64,000 nucleotides of DNA, from the NCBI GenBank assembly GCA_964596165.1, contig CAZQTW010000013.1, positions 48,002 through 112,001 on the forward strand, given 5' to 3'. A model generated the notes under the pieces. The model had not been told where the DNA came from, did not search any database, and worked only from the letters and a program-made list of their open reading frames with translations. Numbering within the stretch: the first letter of the stretch is position 1; every line of letters starts with the position of its first letter. The position numbers and the translations under genes were made by a program. Source of the DNA: CAYUQT01 sp964596165. Lineage in GTDB: Bacteria > Planctomycetota > Phycisphaerae > UBA1845 > JAFGLZ01. Positions 1 through 8,327 of the stretch are shown piece after piece.

Positions 1-148
1 ATTACCCCTAATACGGTCCTTAATAGCTAGCATACGGCAAATCGGTGCTCAGTCGCGAAATGTCGTACCGCACATGGGGCAGCGCGCTTCGGTCTGGCAG
101 TGGAGAGTGATGCGTCGACTTGGGGCCGCTGCCCAAAACAGGGACGCT
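1..148. other. Non-coding edge downstream of the flotillin gene
   Basis: This is the window edge, lying 3' of the minus-strand flotillin gene. No convincing gene is visible. A 41-codon frame starts at 152 in an ATGA overlap with the flotillin stop and ends at 27, but its composition is arginine-rich and resembles no family. A separate minus-strand frame ends near 49 with a CPMCG-type pair of cysteines but has no start outside the flotillin gene. No strong terminator hairpin is visible. Confidence 0.4.
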
Positions 149-1789
149 TCATCCCTTCGGCGACGAGTCGGATGGCTTCGTCTTGGGTCCCGATGGAGCC
201 GTTTCTGCCGCTGCCTGTGCCGGTCCGACATCCTTTTGTCCGTCGGTGGCCAGTTTGACCAGCGTCTCCGGCAGCTCGATTCCGGCGACATCCTTCATGA
301 CCTGGAGCATCGGCGGCAACGTGCGGGCCATATTATGGAGAAAGCTGGCGGTATTGGAGCTTCCGTTAGATCCGCCGCCTTCCCAGACGATGACCTTATC
401 GAACTTGATGTTCGAGATGGCCTTGGCGGCGGTGTTGGCCAACTCGTCGAGGTGTTCCAGCATCATCATCTGGAAGGCCTGTTGTGAACCGCCGCAAGCA
501 TCGATGATTCGCTTCAGGCCCTCGCCCTTCTTGGCCAGGATTTCGTACTGTCCCTTCGCCTCGGCCTCGAGCCTGGCAAAGATGGCACTGGCCTCGCCTT
601 GGGCTTCGAGGCGGCGTTTCTCGGCCTCGGCCTCGGCTTGTACGACGATCTTGGCCTTCTCGGCCTTGGCCACCGCCTCCAGAGCGGCTCGCTTCTCGGC
701 CTCGACGCGTTCGGCCTCGGCCAGGGCGGCCCTGGCCATCGCACGGTTCTGCGCTTCGAGAACGGCGGCCTCCGCCTCGCGCTTGCGGGTCTCGCCGAGC
801 TGATAGGCCTCGGCCTGCTTAACCTGCAGCGCCGCCTGGGATGCGGCGATCTGCGCTTGGGCCTCGTTCTCACCCGTAACCGCCTTGGCGTTGGCCTCGG
901 CCACCGCGATACGCTTGGTCCGCTCGGCATCCTTGACTTGGGCCTCGCGCTGCATGGCGGCCGTCTGCTCACCCACCACTTGTTCTTTGTCCAATTCGGC
1001 GACACGGACGGCCTGATCCCGCTGCGCCTCACGCGTTCCGATCTCGCGGAGCTTGCGGGCGTTCGCCACTTGGATCGCCTTTTCGCGGTCGGCTTCGGCC
1101 ACACGAATCTCGCCCATCTTCTCTTGATCGGCCACATCGCCCCGAGCCTGCTGAATCGCCTGCGACGCCGCCTTGCGCCCGATCGCCTCGATGTATCCCG
1201 AGTCGTCCGTGATGTCCGTAATGTTGACGTTGATCAGCACCAAGCCGATCTTGCGCAGCTCGGGCTCCAGCGATTTCTGAATATTCTCCAGGAATTTCTC
1301 GCGGTCGCGGTTGATCTCATCAATCCGCATCGAGGCGATGACTTGCCGGAGTTGGCCGAAGATGATGTCCTGGGCTTGTTGCTTGACCGAATCCGTGTCC
1401 AATCCGAGCAGGCGAATGGCCGCGTTCTGCATCACCTCCGGCTGTGTGCCGATCGCCACGGTGAATACGCTCGGTACGTTTACCCGAATGTTCTCCATGG
1501 ACAGGGCGCTTTTCAAAGGGATCTCGATCTGAATCGGCTCCAGGCTCAGATACGAGTAGTTCTGGATCAGCGGCCATACGAATGCCGCGCCGCCGTGAAT
1601 GCACTTGGCCGTCTCGCCGCGAGTGACCTTGCCGTAAATGACCAGAACACGGTTGCTCGGGCACCGTTTGTATCGACGGGTCAACAGCGTAACAAAGCTG
1701 AAGAACAAAATCGCGACAAAGACAACGATCACGCCCAACCAGAAGACGGTGCCGGGCTCAATCTGCGCGAGAAGTCTCGTGTCGAACAT
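149..1789 (-). CDS. Flotillin-like SPFH-domain membrane protein
   Basis: A 546-residue membrane scaffold protein of the flotillin/SPFH family, which organises ordered membrane microdomains. One transmembrane helix lies at about residues 16-36, followed by an SPFH/Band 7 domain (about 45-230). A long Ala/Glu/Arg-rich coiled coil follows (about 230-430), rich in EAxAEAEKR-type repeats, then a Gly/Ser-rich tail. The start at 1789 is chosen over an upstream in-frame start because it has a GGGGAG ribosome-binding site and places the hydrophobic helix at the N-terminus. The NfeD-like gene ends 31 bases upstream on the same strand, and SPFH and NfeD genes are classic operon partners. Family assignment is firm; the cargo or function in this organism is unknown. 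Confidence 0.95.
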   Translation of the reverse strand: MFDTRLLAQIEPGTVFWLGVIVVFVAILFFSFVTLLTRRYKRCPSNRVLVIYGKVTRGETAKCIHGGAAFVWPLIQNYSYLSLEPIQIEIPLKSALSMENIRVNVPSVFTVAIGTQPEVMQNAAIRLLGLDTDSVKQQAQDIIFGQLRQVIASMRIDEINRDREKFLENIQKSLEPELRKIGLVLINVNITDITDDSGYIEAIGRKAASQAIQQARGDVADQEKMGEIRVAEADREKAIQVANARKLREIGTREAQRDQAVRVAELDKEQVVGEQTAAMQREAQVKDAERTKRIAVAEANAKAVTGENEAQAQIAASQAALQVKQAEAYQLGETRKREAEAAVLEAQNRAMARAALAEAERVEAEKRAALEAVAKAEKAKIVVQAEAEAEKRRLEAQGEASAIFARLEAEAKGQYEILAKKGEGLKRIIDACGGSQQAFQMMMLEHLDELANTAAKAISNIKFDKVIVWEGGGSNGSSNTASFLHNMARTLPPMLQVMKDVAGIELPETLVKLATDGQKDVGPAQAAAETAPSGPKTKPSDSSPKG

Positions 1790-1820
1790 AAATGATGCTC
1801 CCCACTTTTCCTGCCAGGCG

Positions 1821-2477
1821 CTAATTCGACTGCGGCTGCACTTCGACCGTATCCGAATCCACGACACCCGTAACGACCACCCGGGCTCCGGTCGGCAACG
1901 CTTCACCTGTCGTCACCGCCTGATACTCCATGGTGCGGTTCTGCACGTTGACCGTGACCTTTCCGACGCCCGATCGCCGGCCGGGGATCCTGAGATAGAC
2001 CTCTCCGGACGTGCCCACGGCCTGTTGAATATGGACGGTTCCTTCCGACCGAAGGTTGCTCATGCCCTTCATCAGTCCATGGACCACAAACATGGCCGCG
2101 ACACCCGCCACGACGGCGATGCCCAGCCCCGTGATGGCGTGTACCTTGCCGGCATTACATGCTAGCCCCGCCAAGCCGAAGAAGGTTATTGCCGCGACGA
2201 CCGTCCTGAACGTCAGGACGCCGAAGAACCACGATGACCCGTGGACATGGACCTGAGGACCCTGGTGGTGCGAATGGGTAGCCGTACCGTGATCGACGGC
2301 GCTGCCGTCGTGCCCGTGATCGGCCGACACGCCGCCGGCATCGGAGTCAAAACACTCCGCGCCGACGCTCCCGGCGACATCCTGGCCGGCCTCCGCCAAA
2401 CCCAACAGCGACATGATGAACTGGCAGACAAAAATCGTCCCACCCACCGCAGCGCACACGGCGAATAAGGTGACCAT
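1821..2477 (-). CDS. NfeD-like membrane protein with histidine-rich loop
   Basis: A 218-residue membrane protein with about three transmembrane segments (residues 4-26, 83-105, 112-135) and a C-terminal OB-fold-like domain (about 145-215) typical of NfeD partners of flotillins. The operon arrangement supports this. The start at 2477 follows GAGGG and trims twelve residues from the longest open frame. The loop between helices 1 and 2 (residues 53-80) holds eight histidines in HxH and HxHH arrangements, which is unusual for the family and could bind metal. There is no ClpP-like protease domain, so this is a short-type NfeD. The family call rests on topology, partner gene and the C-terminal pattern. 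Confidence 0.85.
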   Translation of the reverse strand: MVTLFAVCAAVGGTIFVCQFIMSLLGLAEAGQDVAGSVGAECFDSDAGGVSADHGHDGSAVDHGTATHSHHQGPQVHVHGSSWFFGVLTFRTVVAAITFFGLAGLACNAGKVHAITGLGIAVVAGVAAMFVVHGLMKGMSNLRSEGTVHIQQAVGTSGEVYLRIPGRRSGVGKVTVNVQNRTMEYQAVTTGEALPTGARVVVTGVVDSDTVEVQPQSN

Positions 2478-2527
2478 GGACAGGCCCTCGCAAAGTGACC
2501 ACGCACCAGACAATCAGGCCTTGCCAG

Positions 2528-2543
2528 ACTCGGAGCGCCGAGT
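2528..2543. promoter_or_regulatory. Palindrome at the predicted NfeD operon start point
   Basis: ACTCGG, four bases, then CCGAGT form a perfect 6-bp inverted repeat directly downstream of the -10 element. It could be an operator or a hairpin at the very 5' end of the mRNA. Confidence 0.35.
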
Positions 2544-2573
2544 ATTGTCCTTCCACCAGCTTAAGACTGTCAA
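2544..2573 (-). promoter_or_regulatory. Sigma70-type promoter for the NfeD-flotillin operon
   Basis: On the minus strand a perfect TTGACA (2568-2573) is followed after 18 bases by GACAAT (2544-2549). Transcription would start near 2537, about 60 bases before the NfeD start. A palindrome at 2528-2543 overlaps the predicted start point. Confidence 0.5.
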
Positions 2574-2658
2574 GCACAAGCGCGAGTTGGATGGCTCGGC
2601 AGGCGCTTGCCGGTGCGTACCCCGCCATTCGCGTTGCGTCTGGGGCATTCCGTCGATG

Positions 2659-4695
2659 CTATCGCCGCGCCGACGCGTTCAGCATCGGCACGCCGGTCGG
2701 GAAGCAACCCTCGTAAAACTGCTTCATCGGACCTGGGTATATCGCGACACGCACCGTGCCCCAGGTCTGTTGGTCGCCGGTGGCGTAGAAGAAATAGGTC
2801 TTGCCCTGCCACTCGAACAGGTCGACGTCGGAGTTGTTGACGCCTTCGCCGACACCTGCCTCCAGGATCGGGTTGTACGGGCTCAGCTCCCAACGCGCCA
2901 AATCTTGTGACCTTGCAAGGAAGGAGACCCAGCCGTTGTGCCCCGGAATGGCGGCGTGCAGGTAGATCACGTAGTAGTAGGGTGCGAAGTAGCGGATCAC
3001 CGGACAGGCGCTGTACTCATTGTTGATCCCGGTGAAGATCAGCCCCGGCACCTTCTCCCACTTCGAGAGGTCCTTCGAGCGAGCGAACTTGAAGCAGAAC
3101 ATCACAGGCTTGTTCGACTCGTAGGCCATCAGGTAGCCCTGGTCGTCACGGCACACCGAACAGTTGAACAGGTGCTCGTCGCCTTCCAGGGGTATGGCCG
3201 GTTCCCGCTTCCAGTTCTTCAGGTCGGTTGTGGTAAAGTGGTAGATGCTCTTGAACCAGTCGCGATTGGTGCCCTCGCTGGCGAACACGTGCAGTTCGTC
3301 GCCATTGACGAAGGCATTAGCAAACGAATGTCCCTCGGCGAACCGTCCGATCTCATTGCCGGTGCAGAGGTCCTTGATGTAGAGGTACATGCTCTTGGTG
3401 TAGTGGTCGGTGTTGTTCTTTGTATCGTCGCGGTGATTCATGACGATGAGCGGGCGTCCTTTGTAGACGACCGGCGTGTTTTCCATGGCCGGTCCCATCG
3501 CCAGGGGGATTTTGGTCAGTTCGGGCCTGCCGATGCAGGCCGACCGACCAGCGCCGGCCAGAGCGGCAAGTTGGGGGGGCATGATGGAGCTGAAAACCTC
3601 TACCGGCCACTCACCGACGCGCACGAATCCCTTGGGGACCTCCTGCTGGAACTGGACGTAGGCCTTGCAGATGCCTTTCGTTGTGTAGGGTATTGGCCCG
3701 CCGTCGGGTCGCTGTTCCGTCATGCCGAACTGGCGTCCGCCCGCGCCGAACACCTTGCAGCCCATCAGAAAGCAGTCTTCGAGATCGACCTTGAGGTGCT
3801 CTCCCTTGAGCGTGCTGTAAATGACGCCCGTCGAGGGTTGGCCGTGCGGCTGGGAGAAGTTCAACGATACCAGCCGGCAGTTCTTCAGGTCGACGTGGGA
3901 GTATCCATCGAAGCCGGGATTGCCGGCCTGGAGGGCGTTATCGGGGCCCACCAACGTGCAGTCCTCCAGCACGACGTCGGGACAGTCGGGCATCTTCTTG
4001 TTCTCCGCACGGATGTACATACCGGCCGCGTCGCCCCACCAGTCGAGGGCCCACGAATGCGTGCGGCGGAAGATCACCGGCTCGTTCGGCCGCCCCGTAA
4101 ACGCCCCAATGCAGTACCCCGAGAAGCGACCGACGGCGAAGCAATCCTCAACGACGACGGAGAACGGCGCGCCCTTCTCACATGTCAGATCCCATCCGGC
4201 CCCTTCGGCGCCGCAGGTGTAGAGATGCCGGTAGAGCCAGCGATCCCAGCCGATGCATGAGAAGTTGGGATCACATTTGCCCGTGCCCCACCAGTCGATG
4301 CTCTTGTGGCCTTTCTGAGGGTCACCCGAGTCGATGATCGCGTAGCCGGTCGCACCGGAGCCGTTGCTCCCGTCAAAGTCGGCCACAAGCACGTTGTAGG
4401 CGCCCGGAGCCCCTTTGTGGGCCGGATTCAGAAGCGCCTCCATATAGTGGTCGGGCCGAATGACTATCCTGTGCCCGCCTTTGTCGTCCGGCACGGCCGA
4501 CAAGGCGGCCTGTATCGTCTTGAATGCCGTCTTCCACGACTTACCGTCGGTGTTATCGCCGAGTTTGGAGACGTAGATCGTACTCCCCTTTCGCCCACCC
4601 TCGACCGGAGCCGAGGCCTCCGACCGCAAGGCCGACATGCCCATCAACCCAACAACCAACAGACGCATTAGCCCTATGCCGCAAGCAGACTCCAT
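2659..4695 (-). CDS. Secreted beta-helix plus beta-propeller fusion, polysaccharide-active (paralogue 1)
   Basis: A 678-residue exported protein. A signal peptide (about residues 1-28) is followed by a right-handed parallel beta-helix region (about 30-370), opening with an IYVSKLGDNTDG entry motif and a PDDKGGHRIVIRP strand, as in pectate-lyase-fold proteins. The C-terminal half (about 395-660) resembles a five-bladed glycosidase propeller of the GH43/GH117 type, with repeated RSKDLxxWE and TTDLKNWK blade motifs. The start at 4695 has GGGAGAG upstream. It is clearly paralogous to the gene at 8328-10415: shared phrases include SKLGDN, IDSGDP and EVPKGF, and the two end similarly. A lyase or glycosidase activity is inferred from the folds; the substrate is unknown and catalytic residues are not assigned. 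Confidence 0.8.
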   Translation of the reverse strand: MESACGIGLMRLLVVGLMGMSALRSEASAPVEGGRKGSTIYVSKLGDNTDGKSWKTAFKTIQAALSAVPDDKGGHRIVIRPDHYMEALLNPAHKGAPGAYNVLVADFDGSNGSGATGYAIIDSGDPQKGHKSIDWWGTGKCDPNFSCIGWDRWLYRHLYTCGAEGAGWDLTCEKGAPFSVVVEDCFAVGRFSGYCIGAFTGRPNEPVIFRRTHSWALDWWGDAAGMYIRAENKKMPDCPDVVLEDCTLVGPDNALQAGNPGFDGYSHVDLKNCRLVSLNFSQPHGQPSTGVIYSTLKGEHLKVDLEDCFLMGCKVFGAGGRQFGMTEQRPDGGPIPYTTKGICKAYVQFQQEVPKGFVRVGEWPVEVFSSIMPPQLAALAGAGRSACIGRPELTKIPLAMGPAMENTPVVYKGRPLIVMNHRDDTKNNTDHYTKSMYLYIKDLCTGNEIGRFAEGHSFANAFVNGDELHVFASEGTNRDWFKSIYHFTTTDLKNWKREPAIPLEGDEHLFNCSVCRDDQGYLMAYESNKPVMFCFKFARSKDLSKWEKVPGLIFTGINNEYSACPVIRYFAPYYYVIYLHAAIPGHNGWVSFLARSQDLARWELSPYNPILEAGVGEGVNNSDVDLFEWQGKTYFFYATGDQQTWGTVRVAIYPGPMKQFYEGCFPTGVPMLNASARR

Positions 4696-4712
4696 CTTGT
4701 GCTCTCCCGTTC

Positions 4713-4967
4713 TTAGCGTATGTACTGTCCCTTTTGGGCGTCGAACTTGACGGAAGGAATGCTCCAAGGAAAGCAGTCCCCCAACATTTCCTTCATCGAA
4801 CCCGTATTCTCCATCGCTGTTCCGAACAATACGGAGAGGCTCGTCGGCTTCGGGTTATCCGAGCGAACGCCGGCCGGCGGCGTCGAGACATCCTCGGCCA
4901 ATAACCGGCCGGCCTCATGGAACACCACGACGGCAGAACACAAGAACCAACCGATACGAAAGGGCAT
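4713..4967 (-). pseudogene. Truncated third relative of the helix/propeller family, or a small secreted protein
   Basis: An 84-codon open frame with a good start (GGAGAGAGG upstream) and a signal peptide (about residues 1-24). Its last 35 residues resemble the extreme C-termini of the two large paralogues: GSMKEMLGDCFPWSIP here, against GPMKQFYEGCFPTGVP at 2659-4695 and GSMKGFFDGWFAVP at 8328-10415. The beta-helix and nearly all of the propeller are absent. The simplest reading is an internal deletion that joined a signal peptide to the tail of a third copy. It ends 17 bases before the start of the downstream paralogue, so it may still be translated as the first cistron. Expression and function are unknown. 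Confidence 0.5.
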
Positions 4968-5005
4968 TGTCCTCTCTCCGAGGTTTCTGAAATCCCGCCA
5001 TCGGT

Positions 5006-5034
5006 ATCATACGCGAAGTTCGCCCCGGCGGCAG
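5006..5034 (-). promoter_or_regulatory. Candidate promoter for the 4967 and 4695 cistrons
   Basis: On the minus strand TATGAT (5006-5011) lies 17 bases from a weak CTGCCG (5029-5034). A start point near 4999 would give a leader of about 32 bases before the ORF starting at 4967. The -10 is strong and the -35 is poor. Confidence 0.35.
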
Positions 5035-5303
5035 GGGCATCCGGTTCGTCCGCAGCGTAGGCGGGTCGCAAGAGCTCGGAGCTCACGACGCAATGCGTCA
5101 CCGGCTGATCCCGTTGACGCCGCCCTCCGCGCCGAGGAAATGCCTTCGCGAGATCCGCGACTCCCTGTCGCTCACGCCGTGACTACTCAGGAATGCCGAC
5201 ATCACATCAGGCGATTTGGACGTTCCAGAGGGGTCCGTAGCGAAAGGACGGCGAAAAGGATCCGGTACACCGCCATCGGACTGATCCACCGCTCACCCTC
5301 GTT

Positions 5304-5332
5304 TTGCATTTCTCGTTGGGTTCCCCTAAGAT
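5304..5332 (+). promoter_or_regulatory. Promoter for the GT-C-like gene, probably leaderless
   Basis: TTGCAT (5304-5309), a 17-base spacer, then TAAGAT (5327-5332). Only eight bases separate the -10 from the ATG at 5341, so transcription would begin at or next to the start codon. This fits the lack of any Shine-Dalgarno sequence. Confidence 0.45.
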
Positions 5333-5340
5333 CGGCCGGC

Positions 5341-7053
5341 ATGGCAATCTGGCCGAAATCGTTTGACCTTCTTGCCCGTGCCGCGCGGCGGCGATGGGTG
5401 TGGCTGGGCGCTCCGTTGCTCCTGTATGTCGGGACTCTGGCCGCACCCTTTCAGCTTGACGACTTGAACCTGATATTGAAGGCCGAGCGGTATCAGCGAG
5501 GGGAACGACCGACGCTGTCCTTGTATGCATGGGCACCGAACGAGGCCGAAGTTCAGGAGATGGCCAATCGCGGCACGTGTCCTTGGTGGGTATGGACGGG
5601 GATTCGCGTGTCCTTCTTCCGCCCATTGGCGGAACTGGCCTTTTATGCCGACGTGGTGATGTTTGGCCGTAACCCGGTGGCCCACCGACTGGTTAGTTTC
5701 TGCTGGTTCATCGCGGCTCTGCTGTGTGTCCAAAAGTTGTATCGAACCGTAAGCGGGGACGACACATTCGCCGGTGCGGCCACACTTCTGTTCGGCATCT
5801 CTCAGACGCTCGCGGCGCCGGTGGCTTTTGTGTGCAATCGCGCCGACTTGTTCGTGGTGATCGGAACGAGTCTGGCCGCATGGGCGTACTGGTCTGCTGG
5901 TACAAGGCCGGAGTGGAGGTTGGGCTGTATTGCCGCGGTCGCCTACGCGTTTGCCCTTCTATCGAAGGAGGCCGCTGTGCCGCTTGTCGCGGTGTTCCTC
6001 GGTCATGAGATCCTTGCGAGATGGCGTGGTTGGCCCGTGCGTGGCGGCAACTTCCGGACCTGGCTTGTCGTGGTCCTGGTGGCCGTGCTTGGCGCGTACC
6101 TGGTCTTCTACCTGACAACGCGCCCCCTAGTCGCTTCGCTTTCGAGGAACTGGGGCGAGACGATTTCGTTTTTTGGCTTGCTGTTTCCGAGATCGTTGGG
6201 CCTATACCTGTGTGTCTGGACGACGGGGTTCCCGGTCAACATACTCTCCGAAAGTGAGAAGCTCTGGCCGGGAAACCTCTTGGCAGTGATCGGCGGGCTG
6301 CTCGCCTTGCCGGTGCTGTGGTATCTGTTTAGGGCTCTCTCAAGGAACGTCGGTTTGGCGTTCTTCATGCTCTGGTCCGGCATGTTTGTCTGCCTGGCAC
6401 TGTTGACGGTTCCGGAACCCCGAGCCCTCAGCCTGGCTACCGTGGGGTGGGCCTATCTGTTGACCGAACTGCTTCTCCCGCGAGACGACGGGGCTTCGCC
6501 GGCCCCAAACTTCTTGCGGCACTGGCTGCTCACGGCGAACGGCCTGGTGAGCATCCTCTGTATCGTGGCGAGCATCTTCATGGGTTCAGCCATGGAGAAA
6601 CAGGCGCAAGGGTGGCTGCGCGATTACATCGCGTCGGGTGGTCGGTCCATGCGTGACGGTGACGTTCTTGTGATAGGCGAATCACGAACGCCGGTGGAGG
6701 TCCTGTTCGCAGGGGATCGGCTGGAATACGTCACCGGTTTACCCCATGTTTCAATTGCCTATCTGACAATCAAAGGCGCCGGCGCGACATTCCATCGCGT
6801 GGACGAGCACACACTGACGGCGACTGCTCATTCGCCCCTGTTGTTCGAGAGCCGATTCCACAAGATGCTTCTCGAACCCAACTACAAGCTGACCGTCGGT
6901 CGGCAGTTCCGAGCCAGGGCCTTCACGGCGGAGATCGCCGCCATGGAAGACGGCATGGTGACGCAATTGCGTTTCCGATTTGACGAACCGCTGACTTCGC
7001 CGCGATACCACTTCTATCCCCCGTCGTTGGCGGCCGTTGCCCAAGGCAAGTAG
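5341..7053 (+). CDS. Polytopic membrane protein, GT-C glycosyltransferase-like
   Basis: A 570-residue inner-membrane protein with about 12-13 hydrophobic helices between residues 18 and 420, then a soluble C-terminal domain of about 130 residues. The first long loop begins FQLDDLNLIL, an acidic pair in the place where GT-C enzymes (PMT/ArnT-like, lipid-linked sugar donors) carry their catalytic Asp. The overall layout matches uncharacterised membrane proteins of that class. The start at 5341 is the only plausible one: no ribosome-binding site precedes it, but a -10 element sits eight bases upstream. The role is probably glycosylation or cell-surface glycan assembly. The family assignment is moderate and the specific reaction is unknown. 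Confidence 0.8.
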   Translation: MAIWPKSFDLLARAARRRWVWLGAPLLLYVGTLAAPFQLDDLNLILKAERYQRGERPTLSLYAWAPNEAEVQEMANRGTCPWWVWTGIRVSFFRPLAELAFYADVVMFGRNPVAHRLVSFCWFIAALLCVQKLYRTVSGDDTFAGAATLLFGISQTLAAPVAFVCNRADLFVVIGTSLAAWAYWSAGTRPEWRLGCIAAVAYAFALLSKEAAVPLVAVFLGHEILARWRGWPVRGGNFRTWLVVVLVAVLGAYLVFYLTTRPLVASLSRNWGETISFFGLLFPRSLGLYLCVWTTGFPVNILSESEKLWPGNLLAVIGGLLALPVLWYLFRALSRNVGLAFFMLWSGMFVCLALLTVPEPRALSLATVGWAYLLTELLLPRDDGASPAPNFLRHWLLTANGLVSILCIVASIFMGSAMEKQAQGWLRDYIASGGRSMRDGDVLVIGESRTPVEVLFAGDRLEYVTGLPHVSIAYLTIKGAGATFHRVDEHTLTATAHSPLLFESRFHKMLLEPNYKLTVGRQFRARAFTAEIAAMEDGMVTQLRFRFDEPLTSPRYHFYPPSLAAVAQGK

Positions 7054-7076
7054 GCCGATACGTTCTACACGTCACG

Positions 7077-7121
7077 ACCTGTCGTGCGCGACGGCTCGTC
7101 TCTCGCCTCATCACGACAGGT
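7077..7121. terminator. Inverted repeat between convergent genes
   Basis: ACCTGTCGTG (7077-7086) and CACGACAGGT (7112-7121) are perfect 10-bp complementary arms with a 25-base loop. They sit between the convergent ends at 7053 and 7222. There is no T tract, so intrinsic termination is only possible; the pair could also protect 3' ends of both mRNAs. Confidence 0.35.
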
Positions 7122-7221
7122 TCACGTCAGCCGAAGGACAGAACTGCTCCATGCACCCACGCGAAGGCGACAGGCCCGATGGTGACGAAATGGCGACGGT
7201 CCCGTGGCCTCATCATACGGC

Positions 7222-8217
7222 TTACCTCGGCTCCGCCACCCGCCGCAAGAATTCAATATCGTGTCTGAGGACCTCGCGTCGCTTATCCTTGTCGAACTTG
7301 CCGAGTGATTCGTCGTCGATGCACAGGTCTCCGTGAAAGCCCTTCTTGCGAAGGACCGCCGCCACGCGTGCATAGTCGATATCCCCTTCGTACAGCGGAC
7401 ACCGGCACTGATCGTACTTCCAGCCCATGTCGCGCTGCCGTTCCCGATCCTCGCGCGGATACCGAATGCTCTTGCAATGCACGTGGCAGACCCACGGGGC
7501 GAATTCCTCGCAGATCCGATAGACCTCGGACAACGGGTGGCCGAACCAGTAGAAGTTGCCCACATCGAGCGTCAGCCCGAACCGCTCGGACCCCACTCCC
7601 TCAAACAATCGCCTCAGGAACTCCGGCTTGTTGGTTGTGGGGCCGTGATTTTCCACGCCAAATCGCACGGGAAGGTCTTTGGTCGCTTCCGTGATTCTCC
7701 GTCCGACGCCGATCGCCAAGTCCAGAAACGCCGTCTGATCCATGACCTTCCGAGGGACAATGTCCAGTCGCACCGCCGGTATGCCCATGAGTGCCGCGGC
7801 GCGCGCGGTCTTGATCGTCGCCTCGACCTCCGCGTCCGGACGCTCATCAAACCGGTTGTGTAGGCAGAACGCGCAGATTTGCCTGTGCTGTGTTCGTAGC
7901 TCGCGAACAAGGTCCCTCTGCCCGTCGATACCGGTGATCGAGTACGTCTTGCCCGCCCCGTACAGAAGAGGCAGCTTCCCATCCAATTCGACGGTGACCT
8001 CCAGCCCGTCCAGCCCCACGGCCCGCATCGCGGACCAGATGTCCGGTTCACCGATGTCGCGGACCAACGCATCCCGGCACGAAATGGGCCACGGCATCGG
8101 CTTGGCCGGTGCTCTTGTTTCACCAAGCCCAACCGTCGCGAGCGCTGTCGCTGTCGCCGCCGCACCGGCCGCCTCTCGGAGAAACTCACGTCGTGTCCTA
8201 CAGTTGTGATCGCTCAC
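7222..8217 (-). CDS. Tat-exported sugar phosphate isomerase/epimerase-like protein
   Basis: A 331-residue xylose-isomerase-like TIM-barrel protein (AP endonuclease 2 superfamily). It begins with a Tat signal (TRREFLREAAG at about residues 8-18, then an Ala-rich stretch), so it is folded before export. Visible barrel landmarks include VRLDIVP, FGVENHGP, LTLDVGNFYW and CHVHCKS, which carry the Glu, Asp and His residues that bind metal in this superfamily. The start is GTG at 8217. The gene lies 110 bases downstream of the large fusion gene 8328-10415 on the same strand and may share its transcript, suggesting it acts on products of that enzyme. Sugar epimerase or isomerase activity is inferred from fold only. 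Confidence 0.85.
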   Translation of the reverse strand: MSDHNCRTRREFLREAAGAAATATALATVGLGETRAPAKPMPWPISCRDALVRDIGEPDIWSAMRAVGLDGLEVTVELDGKLPLLYGAGKTYSITGIDGQRDLVRELRTQHRQICAFCLHNRFDERPDAEVEATIKTARAAALMGIPAVRLDIVPRKVMDQTAFLDLAIGVGRRITEATKDLPVRFGVENHGPTTNKPEFLRRLFEGVGSERFGLTLDVGNFYWFGHPLSEVYRICEEFAPWVCHVHCKSIRYPREDRERQRDMGWKYDQCRCPLYEGDIDYARVAAVLRKKGFHGDLCIDDESLGKFDKDKRREVLRHDIEFLRRVAEPR

Positions 8218-8327
8218 CCTTTCGCCCTTTCATGAGCCGCACCGGCAAGATCCCCCGCATACCTACGCACCGAATGCCGCATCACAGCCCCGAATCGCCC
8301 TTTCTCAACGGGTCAACCCGCGGCGAT

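Larger units (their letters stand above)
4968..5340. other. Divergent intergenic region, 373 bases
   Basis: This lies between the minus-strand helix/propeller cistrons and the plus-strand GT-C-like gene. It holds the two candidate promoters listed separately. No gene is supported. A minus-strand frame containing SRRHFLG looks like a Tat motif but has no hydrophobic segment after it. Confidence 0.6.

Noticed and set aside
49..152. Possible small zinc-ribbon protein (CPMCG-type pair) or a 41-codon ORF overlapping the flotillin stop
   Set aside because: The zinc-ribbon-like frame has no start codon outside the flotillin gene, only one CxxC pair is present, and the overlapping 41-codon frame has no family resemblance.
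599..1795. Long plus-strand open frame across the flotillin gene
   Set aside because: It is antisense to a clear SPFH protein; its Leu/Gly-rich composition follows from the GC-rich coiled-coil codons. The same reasoning removes long antisense frames across 2938-4260, 9267-10469, 14324-15649 and 44720-45979.
5098..5289. Minus-strand frame containing SRRHFLG, resembling a Tat signal
   Set aside because: No hydrophobic segment follows, there is no downstream domain, and no ribosome-binding site is visible. At most it is a decayed fragment.
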